Assembly: GCA_003665825.1 (NCBI GenBank)
Contig: QPFY01000012.1
Coordinates: 620,001-684,000 of the forward strand
Length of the DNA stretch: 64,000 nt
Origin: Microbotryum silenes-acaulis
Taxonomy: Eukaryota > Basidiomycota > Microbotryomycetes > Microbotryales > Microbotryaceae
Direction: 5' to 3'
Part shown: one piece after another, positions 40,201-59,523 of the stretch
How positions within the stretch are numbered: position 1 is the stretch's first letter
How the letters are laid out: every line of letters begins with the position of its first letter
The notes under the pieces: generated by a model
Database searches by the model: none
What the model saw: only the letters and a program-made list of their open reading frames with translations
What the model was told of the DNA's origin: nothing
Made by a program: the position numbers and the translations under genes

Positions 40201-41870
40201 GCAACCCTGAAGCCTACATCACCGCCGCAAAATAAGTGATTCCGAGTCGACGAGTCAGCTCCTCCATCTTGAAGTTGGCGGATCTCTCTCTCTGAACTCG
40301 AAGACTAGTCGACTCACCGCGTTGTACAGGAGAGGACCATCATCATTGGCCGCTCCCTCGAACTGTTCGACGTGCCGACCATACTCCGCCGGGGTCATCG
40401 TTGCGAGGTCGACTGAGACGGTCGCCGTGAGTTGCCCCGGTTTCTTCGAGACACGAGATAACGTGAGGGAATCACGGGGCTGGAGCGCATCCTCGTCACC
40501 AGAGCCGAGTCGCTCGACGCGATCTCGTGCCAGTCCCTCTGGGTCCATCCGTTGAGGTAGTCGAGCAGGACTGCGTTCACGACTTTGAACTCGAGCTCTC
40601 GCGCGAGCTTTTGTAGTCGCATAAGCGAGGATAACGTGTTCTTCCATCGCTGGTTGTCTGTTTCGGGGTGGTCGGGTGATAGGGGCGGAAGAATCTCGCG
40701 CACGCTCGCCCGCAACCCTCGGCGTCGAACAGGAGCATGATACTCCTTGTTCGCCGGCGTGCCTTGACCTTGTCGACTCCCTCCCTCGCCCTCGTCCTCG
40801 TCTTCGCCGCCGTCCTGAAAGTCGTCGTCATGAGGAGCAGTGATGGGATCTGGCTTCGGCTCCCCCTCGTCGACCTCATTCTCCCCGAACTCGTCCTCCC
40901 CGTACTCGTCTTCCCCGCACTCATCCTCTCCGAACTCGTCCTCCCCGAACTCGTCCTCTTGCCCATCATCATCATCATCATCATCATCATCGCCATCAAC
41001 ATCGTCCTCCTCCTCGTCCAAGGTGCCGCAGCCCATGCCCGAAGCCCGATCCTCCGAGCCGAGATCGTGATCGTCGACATCGAGATCACTCGCACTCGGC
41101 GAATCCAACACAGGAGGTGTGGGTCGCTGCAGTCTGCGCTCGCCTTCCGGCTTGGACTTGCTTCGATTGAGCAACGGACCGGTCTCCATCCTCGTGGTGT
41201 CGATGTACCTCCATGCATGGTATCCCATGATGGATCGGTACAGAGGACTCCGTACTCGAGCGACTTGGGCGCCCAGCTTCTCCCGGCAGTGCCCCACCTT
41301 CGTGACCACCTTGAGGTACTCCTTGCGAAGGTCAGGGCGCGCGCCCAAAGCCTGCCATGCTTGCGAACGCAGCGTAGTCATCTTCTTGCGGGGCTGCTTG
41401 AGGAAGAGCTTGGCCGCTGCGAGGGAGGGTGGCTGCGCGGAGGGAAGTGGAGGTGCAGCGAGAGTGGCAGGTCCGGCGATGACACCCGAAGCGGTGACGA
41501 CGGTCGTCAAGGCGGCGAGAGTGGGTGCTAGGGGTATCGGGGGTGGAGAAAGCAGCCAGCTGGCGGGTGGTGTTGCGGAGGTGGTGGAGAACAAGGGTCG
41601 AGTCCTCTGCGGGGGTGTAACCGGAGCTTGAGGTGGAAACGTCGTCGCTCTGGGAAGGGGTGCACCCCAAGGGGTCCTGAAGCCACGGAGGGGGATGTTG
41701 CGTGTGGTGGGAGATGCCTTCTGTGCCTTGAGTCGGTCGAATCGATCGCCGACATCGTTCGTCACAAGCGTGTAGATCTTGCCCATCTCGTTCCGAGCAC
41801 GTTCCAGCCCCTCAACGCGCTTGGTTCTTGACGATCTGTTCTTTGTTGAAGGTGTTAGTAGACCTTGCAC
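37225..41870 (-). CDS. Fanzor-type (eukaryotic TnpB-like) RNA-guided nuclease
   Basis: Best model: complement(join(37225..37429,37542..38392,38510..39514,39617..40213,40318..40479,40500..41870)), about 1396 aa if translation starts at 41870. Fanzor proteins are eukaryotic homologues of TnpB that cut DNA guided by an RNA encoded at the gene's 3' end. The C-terminal signature is readable: RuvC-I VISIDLGHARPVTAVARV (Asp codon 38288-38290), then GNGFTSPG, EYLTSKLC with a four-cysteine finger (C codons at 37583, 37568, 37393, 37363) and ADRDIMGAGN (RD motif Asp at 37339-37341). This fits the family pattern D-x(n)-[TS][TS]xxC4-RD. The second cysteine pair and RD lie on the last exon. The N-terminal part is Pro-rich, then has nine Asp and FGEDE repeats. 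The join at 40500/40479 is unresolved: 20 nt must be skipped, or a frameshift exists. An acceptor at about 41840 is possible, so 41870 may not be the real start. The RuvC-II glutamate was not located. Confidence 0.72.
40868..41010 (-). repeat. Minisatellite coding for FGEDE units and an Asp run
   Basis: 15-bp units around GAACTCGTCCTCCCC are followed by a CATCATCAT run (about 40967-40992). On the minus strand they encode nine consecutive Asp and repeated E-F-G-E-D in the Fanzor N-terminal half. Confidence 0.85.
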
Positions 41871-41880
41871 TGATATCAGG

Positions 41881-41964
41881 GGCCGGATAGCTTAGTTGGT
41901 CAAAGCTTTTCCAATGAATGGAAGCGACCCAGGTTCGACTCCTGGTCCGACTCCTGGTCCAGCC
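41881..41964 (+). tRNA. tRNA-like gene, probably degenerate
   Basis: A perfect A box (TAGCTTAGTTGG, 41888-41899) and B box (GGTTCGACTCC, 41932-41942) are present, with TTTT at 41975-41978 as a Pol III stop. Acceptor, D, anticodon and T arms all fold; acceptor GGCCGGA pairs with TCCAGCC with one mismatch. Two faults: TCCGACTCCTGG is tandemly duplicated in the T-arm/acceptor region, and position 33 is A in place of the universal U (loop AATGAAT, nominal anticodon TGA without a Ser-type variable arm). The isotype is not assignable. It lies antisense to the 5' region of the Fanzor gene. Confidence 0.55.
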
Positions 41965-41989
41965 GTTCTTCTTCTTTTGTTGATCATTT

Positions 41990-42127
41990 CGGGATCATCG
42001 TTGATTCCAACATTCTTGAGGCAGTCTCCGAAGGCCTCGTGGATGGTCGTGATGTCCGCTTGCCAGAATTGGAACGAGAGGCAGAATCCGTACTTCTCGA
42101 AGGCTCGTCGAAGTCCGATGCCCGGTA
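41990..42127 (-). pseudogene. Probable upstream Fanzor coding exon, downstream fragment of a split exon
   Basis: Minus-strand sequence reads PGIGLRRAFEKYGFCLSFQFWQADITTIHEAFGDC... and joins in frame to the fragment at 47082-47443 if the copia element is removed at a GGTACC. The donor that would lead to the main Fanzor frame is uncertain (a GTCGGA or GTCGAA near 41950). A CTAAC branch site and AG acceptor lie at 41860-41840. Membership in the Fanzor gene is inferred. Confidence 0.45.
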
Positions 42128-50324
<8,197 letters not shown>

Positions 50325-50948
50325 GGCTGAGTGAGGCTGCGGCTGGCTGCGGTCGAGCGGGCGGGCTGATATCGGCGCGGTAAGGCGAGGTCAGGTGGGG
50401 CAGCGGCGCAACAGGCAACAGGCGGCGAGGCGCGTGGTTTGGCAACACGCCACAAGAGCAACAAGAGCAGCAAGGTCAGCCCGACGTGACATCGATCAAG
50501 GTGACATGTACACAGACTGACCTGGTGATAGAGAAGCGGGGTGAGAGGGTCAATGCGTGCTGTGGTGGTCGGTGTAGGTCGGTGTTGGGTGGTGGCTGAG
50601 GCTGAGACTGAGCAAGCCTCGACTCGCCCAGACGCGTCCGCTCACAGAGACAACTCGCGCCTATTATCAAATGGGGAACTACCAATCGACATCGACCATC
50701 TTTAATCGTCAATTGGCCTCGCTCGGACCTCCCAGCCAAGTGCACGACGAGCCGAGCAGCAGCAGTGCACGGGTTCCACCTCGACGCTCATCATACTCTC
50801 TCTCGCCTCCGTTTCGCCCACAGCTCCTCGGGACTCTTCCATCGGCCCGTCGACTCGTGCCCTTGTACTACCGTCTCCCCTCACGTCGCATCAACCTGAG
50901 AGTTGATTCATCTGCACGTGGACGAGCCGCCAGCGGAGCAGGTCCAAC
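50325..50948. promoter_or_regulatory. Intergenic promoter region between ATG8 and ERG26
   Basis: 624 bp between divergent starts. It contains repeated CAACAGG/ACAAGAGCA words near 50408-50475 and CT-rich sequence before ERG26. No TATA box was recognised. Confidence 0.45.
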
Positions 50949-52521
50949 ATGGCGTCTAAGGTCTCGGAACTGTACAAGGCCTCCCCGGACGAGTCTTTTG
51001 CCGTCATCGGCGGCGAAGGCTTCCTGGGGCAAGCCTTAGTGCAGGCCTTGCAACGCGCGTTCCCGTCGCATCGTGTCACCTCGCTCGGGCTCACCCAGCG
51101 CACCTTCACACCTGGCTATCGCTTCCTCCGCACCGACATCACCTCCGAGACCTCGCTGTTGGAGTCGTTCAAGAACGCAGGCGCGACGACCGTGTTCCAC
51201 ATGGCATCTCCCCACGCCGGAGCCGGGACCGAGCTGTGCGAAAACGTCAACGTCGTCGGCACGGCCAACGTCATCAAGGCCTGTCGCAACGCCAAGGTGA
51301 CCAAGCTCATTTTTACGAGCAGTGTCACCGTATGCTTTGACGCGGAGGCGATGCGCAACGTCGATGAACGCTTGCCGACGACAAGCAAAGTCGATCCGCC
51401 CTATGTCTCGACCAAGGTCAGTCTTCGGTGCAAAACGGGCGTATGTCTGACGGGGACGTTTGGCTCACACAATCTGCTCTCTTTTTGTGTAGGTCAAGGC
51501 AGAAAAGCTGGTCATCGAGGCCAATGGGAAAGCCGGGTTCTCGACCTGCTCGATTCGGTTGTGTGGCATCTTTGGGTGAGAAACGAGCAGCGTGTTCATG
51601 AACCTGGACTGCACCTTATCTGACGTGTGGCCCCCACCTTTTCAGAGCCGGTGATCGACAAGCCGTACCAGGCTTCATGCGCCTCCTCAAGGCCAGACAG
51701 ACGTGCTTCCAACTTGGGTCCAACAAGTACCTCTTTGACTTTGTCCACGTCGCGAACGTCGTCCACGCGCACATCCTCGCCTCTTCTCGCATGCACGATG
51801 CCCCCTTGCCCCTCTCCGACCTCAGCAAACCCCTCCCTGTCATCTCAATCGATACACCTCGACGACCCTTACCCATTTCGACCCATACCGACGTCGTCAC
51901 TTCCCCGCCCCCCGCCGATCCCCCCATCCCCCATCGCCACAACCGCTTCAACCATTTCTACGACGTCCCCGACCGCTCCGTCCTCGCCGTCCCAGGACAA
52001 ATTTTCATCATCACCAACGGCGAACCCGTCGCGTTCTGGTCCTTCGCCCGAGCCCTCTGGTACGCTTACAATGGCCACGTCCCGGCTTTCACGTTGCAAA
52101 TCCCCGAAACGATGGGCATGGCTTTAGCGACTGTGGTCGAAGCGGTGGCCTGGCTGAGGGGTATCCCGAAGGAGGATTGTGGGTTGCCTAGAGCGCATGT
52201 GCAGTACGTCGTCAGTGATATGTATTTTGATATCGAAAAGGTGAGTCCCGCGATTCTCCGGCAACATTACGGAGAGCGGATCTGACGTGAAGATTGAGAT
52301 CTCATAGGCTCGCCGAGTGTTGGGGTACGAGCCGATCATTTCCCTGCAGGATGGCATCAAGGAAGCGATAGAGGTATGTTCGAAAATCGTCTCTATGTGA
52401 AGATCATTTTACTAACCTCTCTTCTCTTCGATTGGCGTGCTCCTAGGACTACAAGAACACCGAAGCTGCAGCCCTGGCATCGAAGGAGTCTTCGTCTGGA
52501 AGGAAGACAAAATCGCAGTAG
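50949..52521 (+). CDS. Sterol-4-alpha-carboxylate 3-dehydrogenase, decarboxylating
   Basis: join(50949..51416,51493..51575,51646..52240,52308..52373,52447..52521), 428 aa. It belongs to the 3-beta-HSD/extended SDR family and acts in C4-demethylation of sterols at the ER. Nucleotide-binding GGEGFLG is at residues 21-27, the substrate-region VFHMASPHAG follows, and the catalytic YVSTK (Y152...K156) ends exon 1, split from VKAEKLVIEA in exon 2. KYLFDFVHVANVVHAH matches the family's YVDNV block. A Pro/Asp-rich insertion lies at about residues 240-275, longer than in yeast Erg26. A hydrophobic stretch MGMALATVVEAVAWL follows. Other 3-beta-HSD members are possible, but the fungal context favours ERG26. 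Confidence 0.88.
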
Positions 52522-52624
52522 ACCCTCGCAGAAGCGAAGAGCAAGCATACATCCACACTTTTTGTTGTACAACACGCTTAAACTTAAACTTAATATCTAC
52601 ATGATTCGAACGCGTTGCTCCTGG

Positions 52625-53855
52625 TCATTTTTCCCAAGCGGTCTCGTGCAAAGCATCCTTGATGTCAACCCATCGCTTGTCCTCCCCTTTCCATTCCTCG
52701 TACATCCTCCTCACCATATCCCCACCTTCATTCTTCTCCTCTTGCTCCGTAGGAATCAATTCGTCCCTTCCACTTCTGAACCACAGGGTTTTCAACCCTT
52801 TCAAACCCTCTGATCCCTCGGTCATGTTGTCGACCTGCGCGATCGCATCCCATCGATCGAAAACGCACGGTCCTAAATAGTGATAAGGCAACCAGCGTTG
52901 TGGGTAGATCGCTCGTAGCATGTAAGGGATCGAAGGGAGGGGATTCTCCAACACCAGAGCTTTGATGCGCGTTCTAAGTTCGAGCGGAAGGAGTTCACGA
53001 CGCAGTAGGAGAAGTACGGCCGCTGCTCCACCTAGAGAATGACCGTCAAGAATGATCTTGGCTTGAGGGTGAAGACGAATCGTCTCCTCCAGTGCGGAGA
53101 GGTAGTCCGATAAGAACGTCGCTTCGGTCGGTGTGGAGCGTGTTGAGAGCCAGTAGGAACGAGGGGCGAAGGCGACGACGGTCGTTGCTGTGGAAGGGGT
53201 GTTGGGTATCCCGTTGAGGAGGACTCGGAAGAGTGGGAGACGATGGAGCGGGGTTCCGGCGTTGCCTTGAAGGTAAAAGATGACGACGGGTCGATCTAAC
53301 CCGTCGGCACTCTCTTTGTCCAGCGATCGCGTAGGAGTAGAACTCTGTATCGATGACATATGCTTTTTCGTGTTTGGTCGTCGTTTGACCTGTATCCCTC
53401 TAAGCACCACCTCGCGACCCCATCGAGTCGATCTCGCCCTACTAGTGCACTCCACCGAGGCCCAATCGAAACCTCCCAACTCCTTCTCCAATTGAGCCGA
53501 ACGATCCTCGGCGGGAAGGAGGGTTTCTGTACGTCCGCCTAGGGGTAGGAAGGGTAGATTTATGATCTTGCCTTGGAAGAGGACCATCATCGTGCACTAC
53601 GAACGGGTAGAGATCGATCGCCTCACGTCAGGAACCGCATGTGGGGGGGTAGCCACTGAGTCAACGCGAGATCAGAACGGACCAACCGACCTTGTACGTC
53701 CACAACACGATCGGAAACCCGATCCCAATCTCGAGCAAGAACAACCAAGGGATACTATCGCTCGCTGCCGAGGTGGTGCCAGCTAAAAGCAAGTTGGAAG
53801 GCTCGCCGAAGAGGGTCCGACGCTGCTGTTGATGACGCTGGGGGCTTGTTAGCAT
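52625..53855 (-). CDS. Alpha/beta hydrolase (BEM46/ABHD-like serine hydrolase)
   Basis: complement(join(52625..53596,53691..53855)), 378 aa. The N-terminal exon encodes a hydrophobic anchor (SIPWLFLLEIGIGFPIVLWTYK), then FQGKIINLPFLPLGGRTE. The nucleophile elbow GHSLGG, an oxyanion-region FYLQGNAG, an acid candidate SGRDELIP and His in KDALHET give a full triad. The arrangement resembles membrane-anchored BEM46/ABHD13-type hydrolases. The substrate is not known. Intron GTCGGT...TTCGTAG joins in phase 0. It is convergent with ERG26, with 103 bp between stop codons. Confidence 0.8.
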
Positions 53856-54178
53856 GCCATGGTGGAGATAGAGAGAAGGGAGGAATACGGGTAGCTTATG
53901 CCCAGAGATCGGGCGGATCGATTGATGGAATCGAAGCATGCATGAGTTGCAGGCGTTGCAGAGCGTTTTCGGAGGAGACGAATGGAGCGGAGCCAAGCGC
54001 TCTCTGAGCCGCTCATCGCTCAGCTCGGAACTTTGACAAAAACAGGTACTAGATGTCTTTTCAGAACAAGCGAGGGTAAGGTAAAGCCAGAGCAACACCA
54101 AACAAAGAATCTACAATTTAGTCGGGTTGCTGAGCGACCGAGATTGTATATGGACGTCCCCTAAAAAAACACTTTCTT

Positions 54179-56177
54179 TCAAGCCGAGTTGTCTGCGCAG
54201 CTGAAGGCGGTCAAGGCTTTGCCCGCGTACTGGGCTCGGATTAACACGGCGGAACCGTACGTTCTATAAAGAGGAAGCCGCTTGTCAGACCACTCTTATC
54301 GCACACGACAGTCGAACTCGTAGTCAGACTCACCCGGCCAACATGAGGAAAGCCCCTCCCGCAATCATCCAGATATTCCATGCTACCAAAGCTCTATACC
54401 TCCACGTCGTATTTGAATGTCGCTCCTCCAAATGATCGTACAACCACATCACACCCATGATACTCAAACTCATCATCGTACCGAACAGCGATCCAACGAG
54501 ATCGATCAACCCGCTAAAGACGGGGATCGCTTCGGCGATGAAGAAGGCGATGATGAGGCAACCTAGAACGGACGAGAGCCAGGTGATCCAATGAATCGCC
54601 GAGTTGGAGACGAGATGGGGTCCTCCGCGGAGTAGACGGACAAAGAGGTACTTGGCAGAGAAGTGGAGGTATATGACAGAGCTACCAAGCGTCGTCCAAG
54701 TGAATATGAGCGCACTGGGGCAGGGGGCCTTGCGCAGGAGACGAACTTACCCGACGATCAAAGCTGGCAGCGCAAGACCGTAGCACACCTTTTTGAGGAC
54801 GGGACCGGCCGATCCGAGAGCGGGAGATGTGACATAGTCTCCGCAGAATGCGTAAACGATGATCCCGACGACCAGGTAGACGAACGTGATGGAGCCTTGG
54901 CACAGAAGCACCGTCTTTGGAAAGTCCTTGGGGTCGCGCATCTCGGAGACCACGTTGAAAAACGCAGGCGTACCACCGAACCCGACCACGATCGCCCCTA
55001 GAGCACGCGAAGCTTCGAAAAACGTCGGGTGTCCCACCAACTGAAAGTGTCCGTCCCATGGACCCGTCTGAGGTGCTGCGGCAGGTCGATCCTGGACGCC
55101 GACTGCAACTCCGAGTGTGAAGATGGCCGAGAGGATTGAGACCATTCCTATCCACCCGAGGAACGAGATCTTGTCAATCGTACGAATAATGGACAAGAAG
55201 TATACGGCGATGGATCCTGCCGCAACGAAAGTCACGCTGCATGTCCCGTGATTGGTCAGGGCGTTGAGTGTGATCGAGATGCTGAGTAGCCCAGAGGCAC
55301 AGATGCACAAGGTGTCTGTCGTGAGAAATTTGATGAGCGCGGGGTTCCGGAGTGGGCTCTCATAGCGGCGGGACTCACACAAGGCGTAGAGCGAGCCCAA
55401 GAGTTCTTTTCCAAAGCGTCCGCCAAGAATGAAGCCTACGTCCGCGATCGAATGTACCTCAGGATGTCGCAGCTTGAAACTGACCGCGGTGAGGCGGCAA
55501 AGTCCGAAGGTTTCAGCACGAGTACTTTCCGTTTCAAGACACAGCGGTACACGTTCAGTGCTTACGTGCCGACAACATAGCTACTCCAAGTCGACATCAT
55601 AGACAAACCGATAATTCCTAGAATACCAGGAATGAGTCCGATTGCCGAAAAGACGAATGGAACCCCTACAGCGCTCGCCTGATAGATAATCAGCGACTTT
55701 TGCCTCACGAGCCCGCCAATATCCGAGCACTTGTGCACAGTCGCATGAGACCCACCTAGAACTCCGAGCCCGACCTGCGACTTCCTGTCGAAGCATTCGG
55801 AAGTTGGTAGGGATGTCAGCTAGATTGTAACAATGCGGCTGACACAGCGGCCCGCTGTACTAGAAGCTTGCGATAGGCGCCGCGGAAAAAGCGTACATGA
55901 GAAACACGGCCGCTCGGATCCAGCCGACATTGACGTAGCTTAGTTTCGCGGAAAAACGGGCGGGAGTCGTTAGGTTTTCCGAGCTAAAAGGTTTCGAGGA
56001 GCACGTCGAGTCTCACTTGGGAGCGCCATCAATTCGAGGGATGCCGAAGACGGCATCGTGGCCCTTGACGAACGTCGTTGCTGGGGCATCGGCGTTTACG
56101 CGTTCTTTGGAGATGTCCAGGGACGGGAGCTCCCTGTCGGTCATTTCGCTCGTGGTTTCGCCAGATCCCAACATCAT
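54179..56177 (-). CDS. AAAP-family amino-acid transporter A
   Basis: complement(join(54179..54263,54334..54681,54751..55315,55379..55479,55566..55665,55756..55784,55897..55938,56017..56177)), 476 aa. A proton-coupled amino-acid permease of the AAAP/PF01490 family (fungal N-type/Mtr-like), expected in the plasma or vacuolar membrane. Hydrophilic N-terminus, about 11 hydrophobic segments, GLGVLG, HPEVHSIADVG, GGTPAFFNVVSEMRDPKDFPKT and ending KALTAFSCADNSA. Seven of the eight exon lengths match gene C exactly (42, 29, 100, 101, 565, 348, 85). Exon 4 uses the acceptor at 55666-55668; the more upstream CAG would break the frame. The transport substrate is unknown. Confidence 0.88.
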
Positions 56178-56792
56178 GTTGAAGGTAGCGCTCTTATGAA
56201 AGGGAGAGCTGGTGAGGGTTTCGTGCGTCTTGGAGAGGCAGGAAAGCAACACCGGAAGCTGGACGCTCGGAGGCAATGCATCGGAAAGGAGAAGGCGGCG
56301 AAGCGGGCGAGGTCCTCTCACCGCCACTCTTTAGCCAATCAGTGCACACTAGGTATCACTATTTAAATCCGGGTGAAGTCGGGTAATTATGGCGGATTTC
56401 CCCCTGAATTCGGTCAGGGGCTAGTTGGCAACTGCATCTGTGGCTACTAGCGGGTACCTGCCACTGAAATGTTCGGGTGGCGGCCCGGTGGCCCACCGAG
56501 CTGGGACAGGGGCGTCGAATTCGCCTTCGGAATCCACGCCGGAGGAAGAAAATCGCCTTCAAAGGACCACTGCCGGATATTCGACGGCGCACATACAGCG
56601 TGTACAAGGCTATACAACACTGTTAGTACTGGGAGGACATTTTCGAGTGTATTTTCGACACCATTGGCGTTGCAGCCGTCGTTAGCGGTGATCTGACGAA
56701 CGAATTTCGGCCGACCTAGAGGATCGCTCGTCACCCACACAGAAAGGGGCATGTATTGCACTTCTAAGACACGTATCAGCATCATTGCGCAC

Positions 56793-58732
56793 TCAGATGG
56801 AGTTGTCTGAGCACCTAAAAATAGGCAATGCTTTGCCCCGGTGCGCCACAATCATGAGAGCGACCGACCCATAAGTACTGAAGAACTAACTCGACGTGTC
56901 AGTCCGTTGAGATCAGGTTGAACCGGTGTGACCTTGCTTCATCCGAACTCACCCCGCAATGCAAATGAAAAGACCCCCTACAATCATAAAGATGTTCCAA
57001 GCCACAAGCCCCCTGAATCTCCACGTCTGTTCGCAATGCCGCCGATGAAAGTTGTCGTACAGCCACATCATCCCCATGATGTTAATGCTCATCAGGCTCC
57101 CAAAGAGCGCGCCGATGAAGCCGACCAAGTGCTCGCTGACCGAGACGGCTTGGGCGACGAAGAACGCCACCACAAGACATCCAGTGACGCTCGAGATCCA
57201 AGTGACCCAGTGCTTGACGGAATTTGTTGTGAGATGAGGGCCTCCGCGCAAGACACGAACGAAGATGTATTTCGCCGCTAGGTGGAGGTAGATGATGGAA
57301 CTTCAATCCATGGAACATGGGGATGGTCAATTTAAGCAGTAGCTACGGCTTCGAATCGCAGTGTATTGACGTACCCAATGATGATGGCCGGGGAGGCAAG
57401 AGAGTAGCATACCTTCTTAAAGACGGGTCCAGCTGACTTCAAGGCGGGTGACAATACCACATCGCCGCAAAAGATGTAGATCACCAGCCCGACAAGCAGG
57501 TAGGTGCCGGTGGTGAACCCCTGGCAGCAGAGCACAACCCGGTGGAACTTCTTCGGTTCGCGCATCTCTGCGACGACCGTGAAGAATGCTGGAACGCCTC
57601 CGTAAGCGAACACTATCGATCCAAGGGCGTGCGTTGCGTCGACCAGAGAGGGTCTGCCGAAGAAATGGAACGTGGCCAGCCCGTAGTCGGTGTGTCTCGA
57701 GGCCGAAGGCTGCTTGTTCTGCAGGGCGATAACGATCGCTGTCGTCGTCACGGCTATCAAACTTGAAGTGACACCGATCCATCCCAAGAATGAAAGCTTG
57801 CCGATTGTTCGGATGAAGGCGAATATATAGGTGATTACTGCGGAAACCAGGACGAACCAAACGGTGCAGGCGGAGTGGTTCGAAACCGCATTGAGGGCGG
57901 TCGAGAATCCCAATAGTCCACCCGCGCAAACCGAGAGCATGTAGAAGGTGTACACGACTCCAAGTACCTCCTGTCCGATATGACCACCGAGGATATATCC
58001 AGCGTCCGCAATCGAATGCACTTCTGGATGACGCAGCTTGAATCTGTGCGGCGTGGTAGGGTGGAAGTCGGCACCATCAGTTCCTGGCGCCTGGGAACCG
58101 GGCTCTACAGATCCTTCACCCGGTGGTTTGGGTCCACCCCTTCCCTCCTTTGAGAATCGCTATACTCACGTCCCCACCACATAGGCACTCCATGTCGTCA
58201 TGGTTGAAACTAAGATGAACATCAGAACGCCGGGCACGAGTCCCACTTTCGAGAAAACTCGAGGAAGAACTGAATGGTACAGGGAGGTGGGTATACTTCT
58301 CGTCATCAGCCCAAGCTCCACTCTCCATATCCGATGCTCTATGACACTCGAATACTTGCCCAGTATACCCAGGCCGATTTGAGTTTTCCTGTTCAAGTCC
58401 CGACATTTCACACAGGTCTCATGAGCTGAGCTGCCACAGAAGAGATATCCCTCGCGCGGGCACTCGTCAACTCACATGAGGAACACAGTGGCATGCACCC
58501 AGCCGAGGGTGACAAAGCTGGGAAGGGTGCGTTTGTTGAATTTACAAATCTTCCAACTGAATCGTTCTAACAGATGTTTTCTTACTCACTGAACGCCCTC
58601 TTTTTGTGTGATACCGAAGACAGCATCCTTTTCGGTGTCTGGGTCCGAACTTGGCAGCGTCGGAACATCGAGAAAGTCTTCCTCGCGCAAGCCTTCGAGC
58701 GACTTGTCATCCACCTGAGTTGTAGGATCCAT
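56793..58732 (-). CDS. AAAP-family amino-acid transporter B
   Basis: complement(join(56793..56877,56953..57300,57375..58043,58170..58269,58360..58388,58476..58517,58590..58732)), 471 aa. Paralogue of A and C with the same exon frame. Exons 5 and 6 of the others are one exon here (669 nt), an apparent intron loss. Intron 3 has a GC-AG donor (GCAAGT at 58359). Signatures: GILVLPRVF, HPEVHSIADAGYILGG, YGGVPAFFTVVAEMREPKKFHRV. The C-terminus (RCSDNSI) is diverged. Regulation is not readable from the sequence. Confidence 0.88.
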
Positions 58733-59523
58733 TTGCAAGTGATCCAGCGACTTCGTTTAATTGTTTTGCGACGCAATAGCTCCGAGCGTTCCGATCCTCC
58801 GTGAATGAACTGCCGAGGCTTGAGAAAGTGAAGCTGGTCCCGATGTGGCAGCTGGCTTTGTGGCGCTTCGCCGATGGGAATCGCGATCGAAGAGCTGCAC
58901 TTCGATGAGGGGTTGAACAAGTTGTCGGAAGAAGGAGAAGGAGAGCACGAACTCAGATCCACTTGGCAGGTCAGAATCGCCGTACTCATTCCGAATCGTT
59001 CCCACCACATGTATACGCTGTTGCATGCTACACGTGTAGCAGCTGCTTCCAATACCTACTAGTACCGGTCGAGGAAAGTTGGCGGCGCCTTTACGGAGAC
59101 TCGGCCGCTGCCGGGGCCGATGGGCGGTACACTCGGCGATCTCTTGCCGCATTCAGCCTTTGCTCGCAGCCGCGTGTCAAAAATCCGAGGCCTTTTACAC
59201 AACTGTCCTGCTCGCATCGCCTGCATAGTGCGCCAAGTCTGCCAGGAACCGCGGAAACAGGGCTCGGCGGAATAGTGCGCTACACATGCACGACTTTGCG
59301 TCGTCACTCGTCACGAACGTTTGAGGCGTTCGTAACCGCTGCGACCCAAAGCTCGGATGGCTGGACAAAGAGTCGCTTAATTGATTTCAAGGACCGGCCG
59401 GTCTCGAACAAGCACTCGCGAGATATACCTAAGTACAAAAGAAAACCCACTATACGTCATCTCTTTATCTAAATTCGCTGATTGGCCTCCTAAGCAAACT
59501 ATTTGACCACCGTTCCACAGCTC
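58733..59523. other. Gap between transporter genes B and C
   Basis: 791 bp holding the promoter of B and the 3' region of C. Short frames on both strands lack domains or splice support. The 615-bp gap between A and B (56178-56792) is similar and includes a GC-rich stretch at 56470-56530. Confidence 0.5.
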
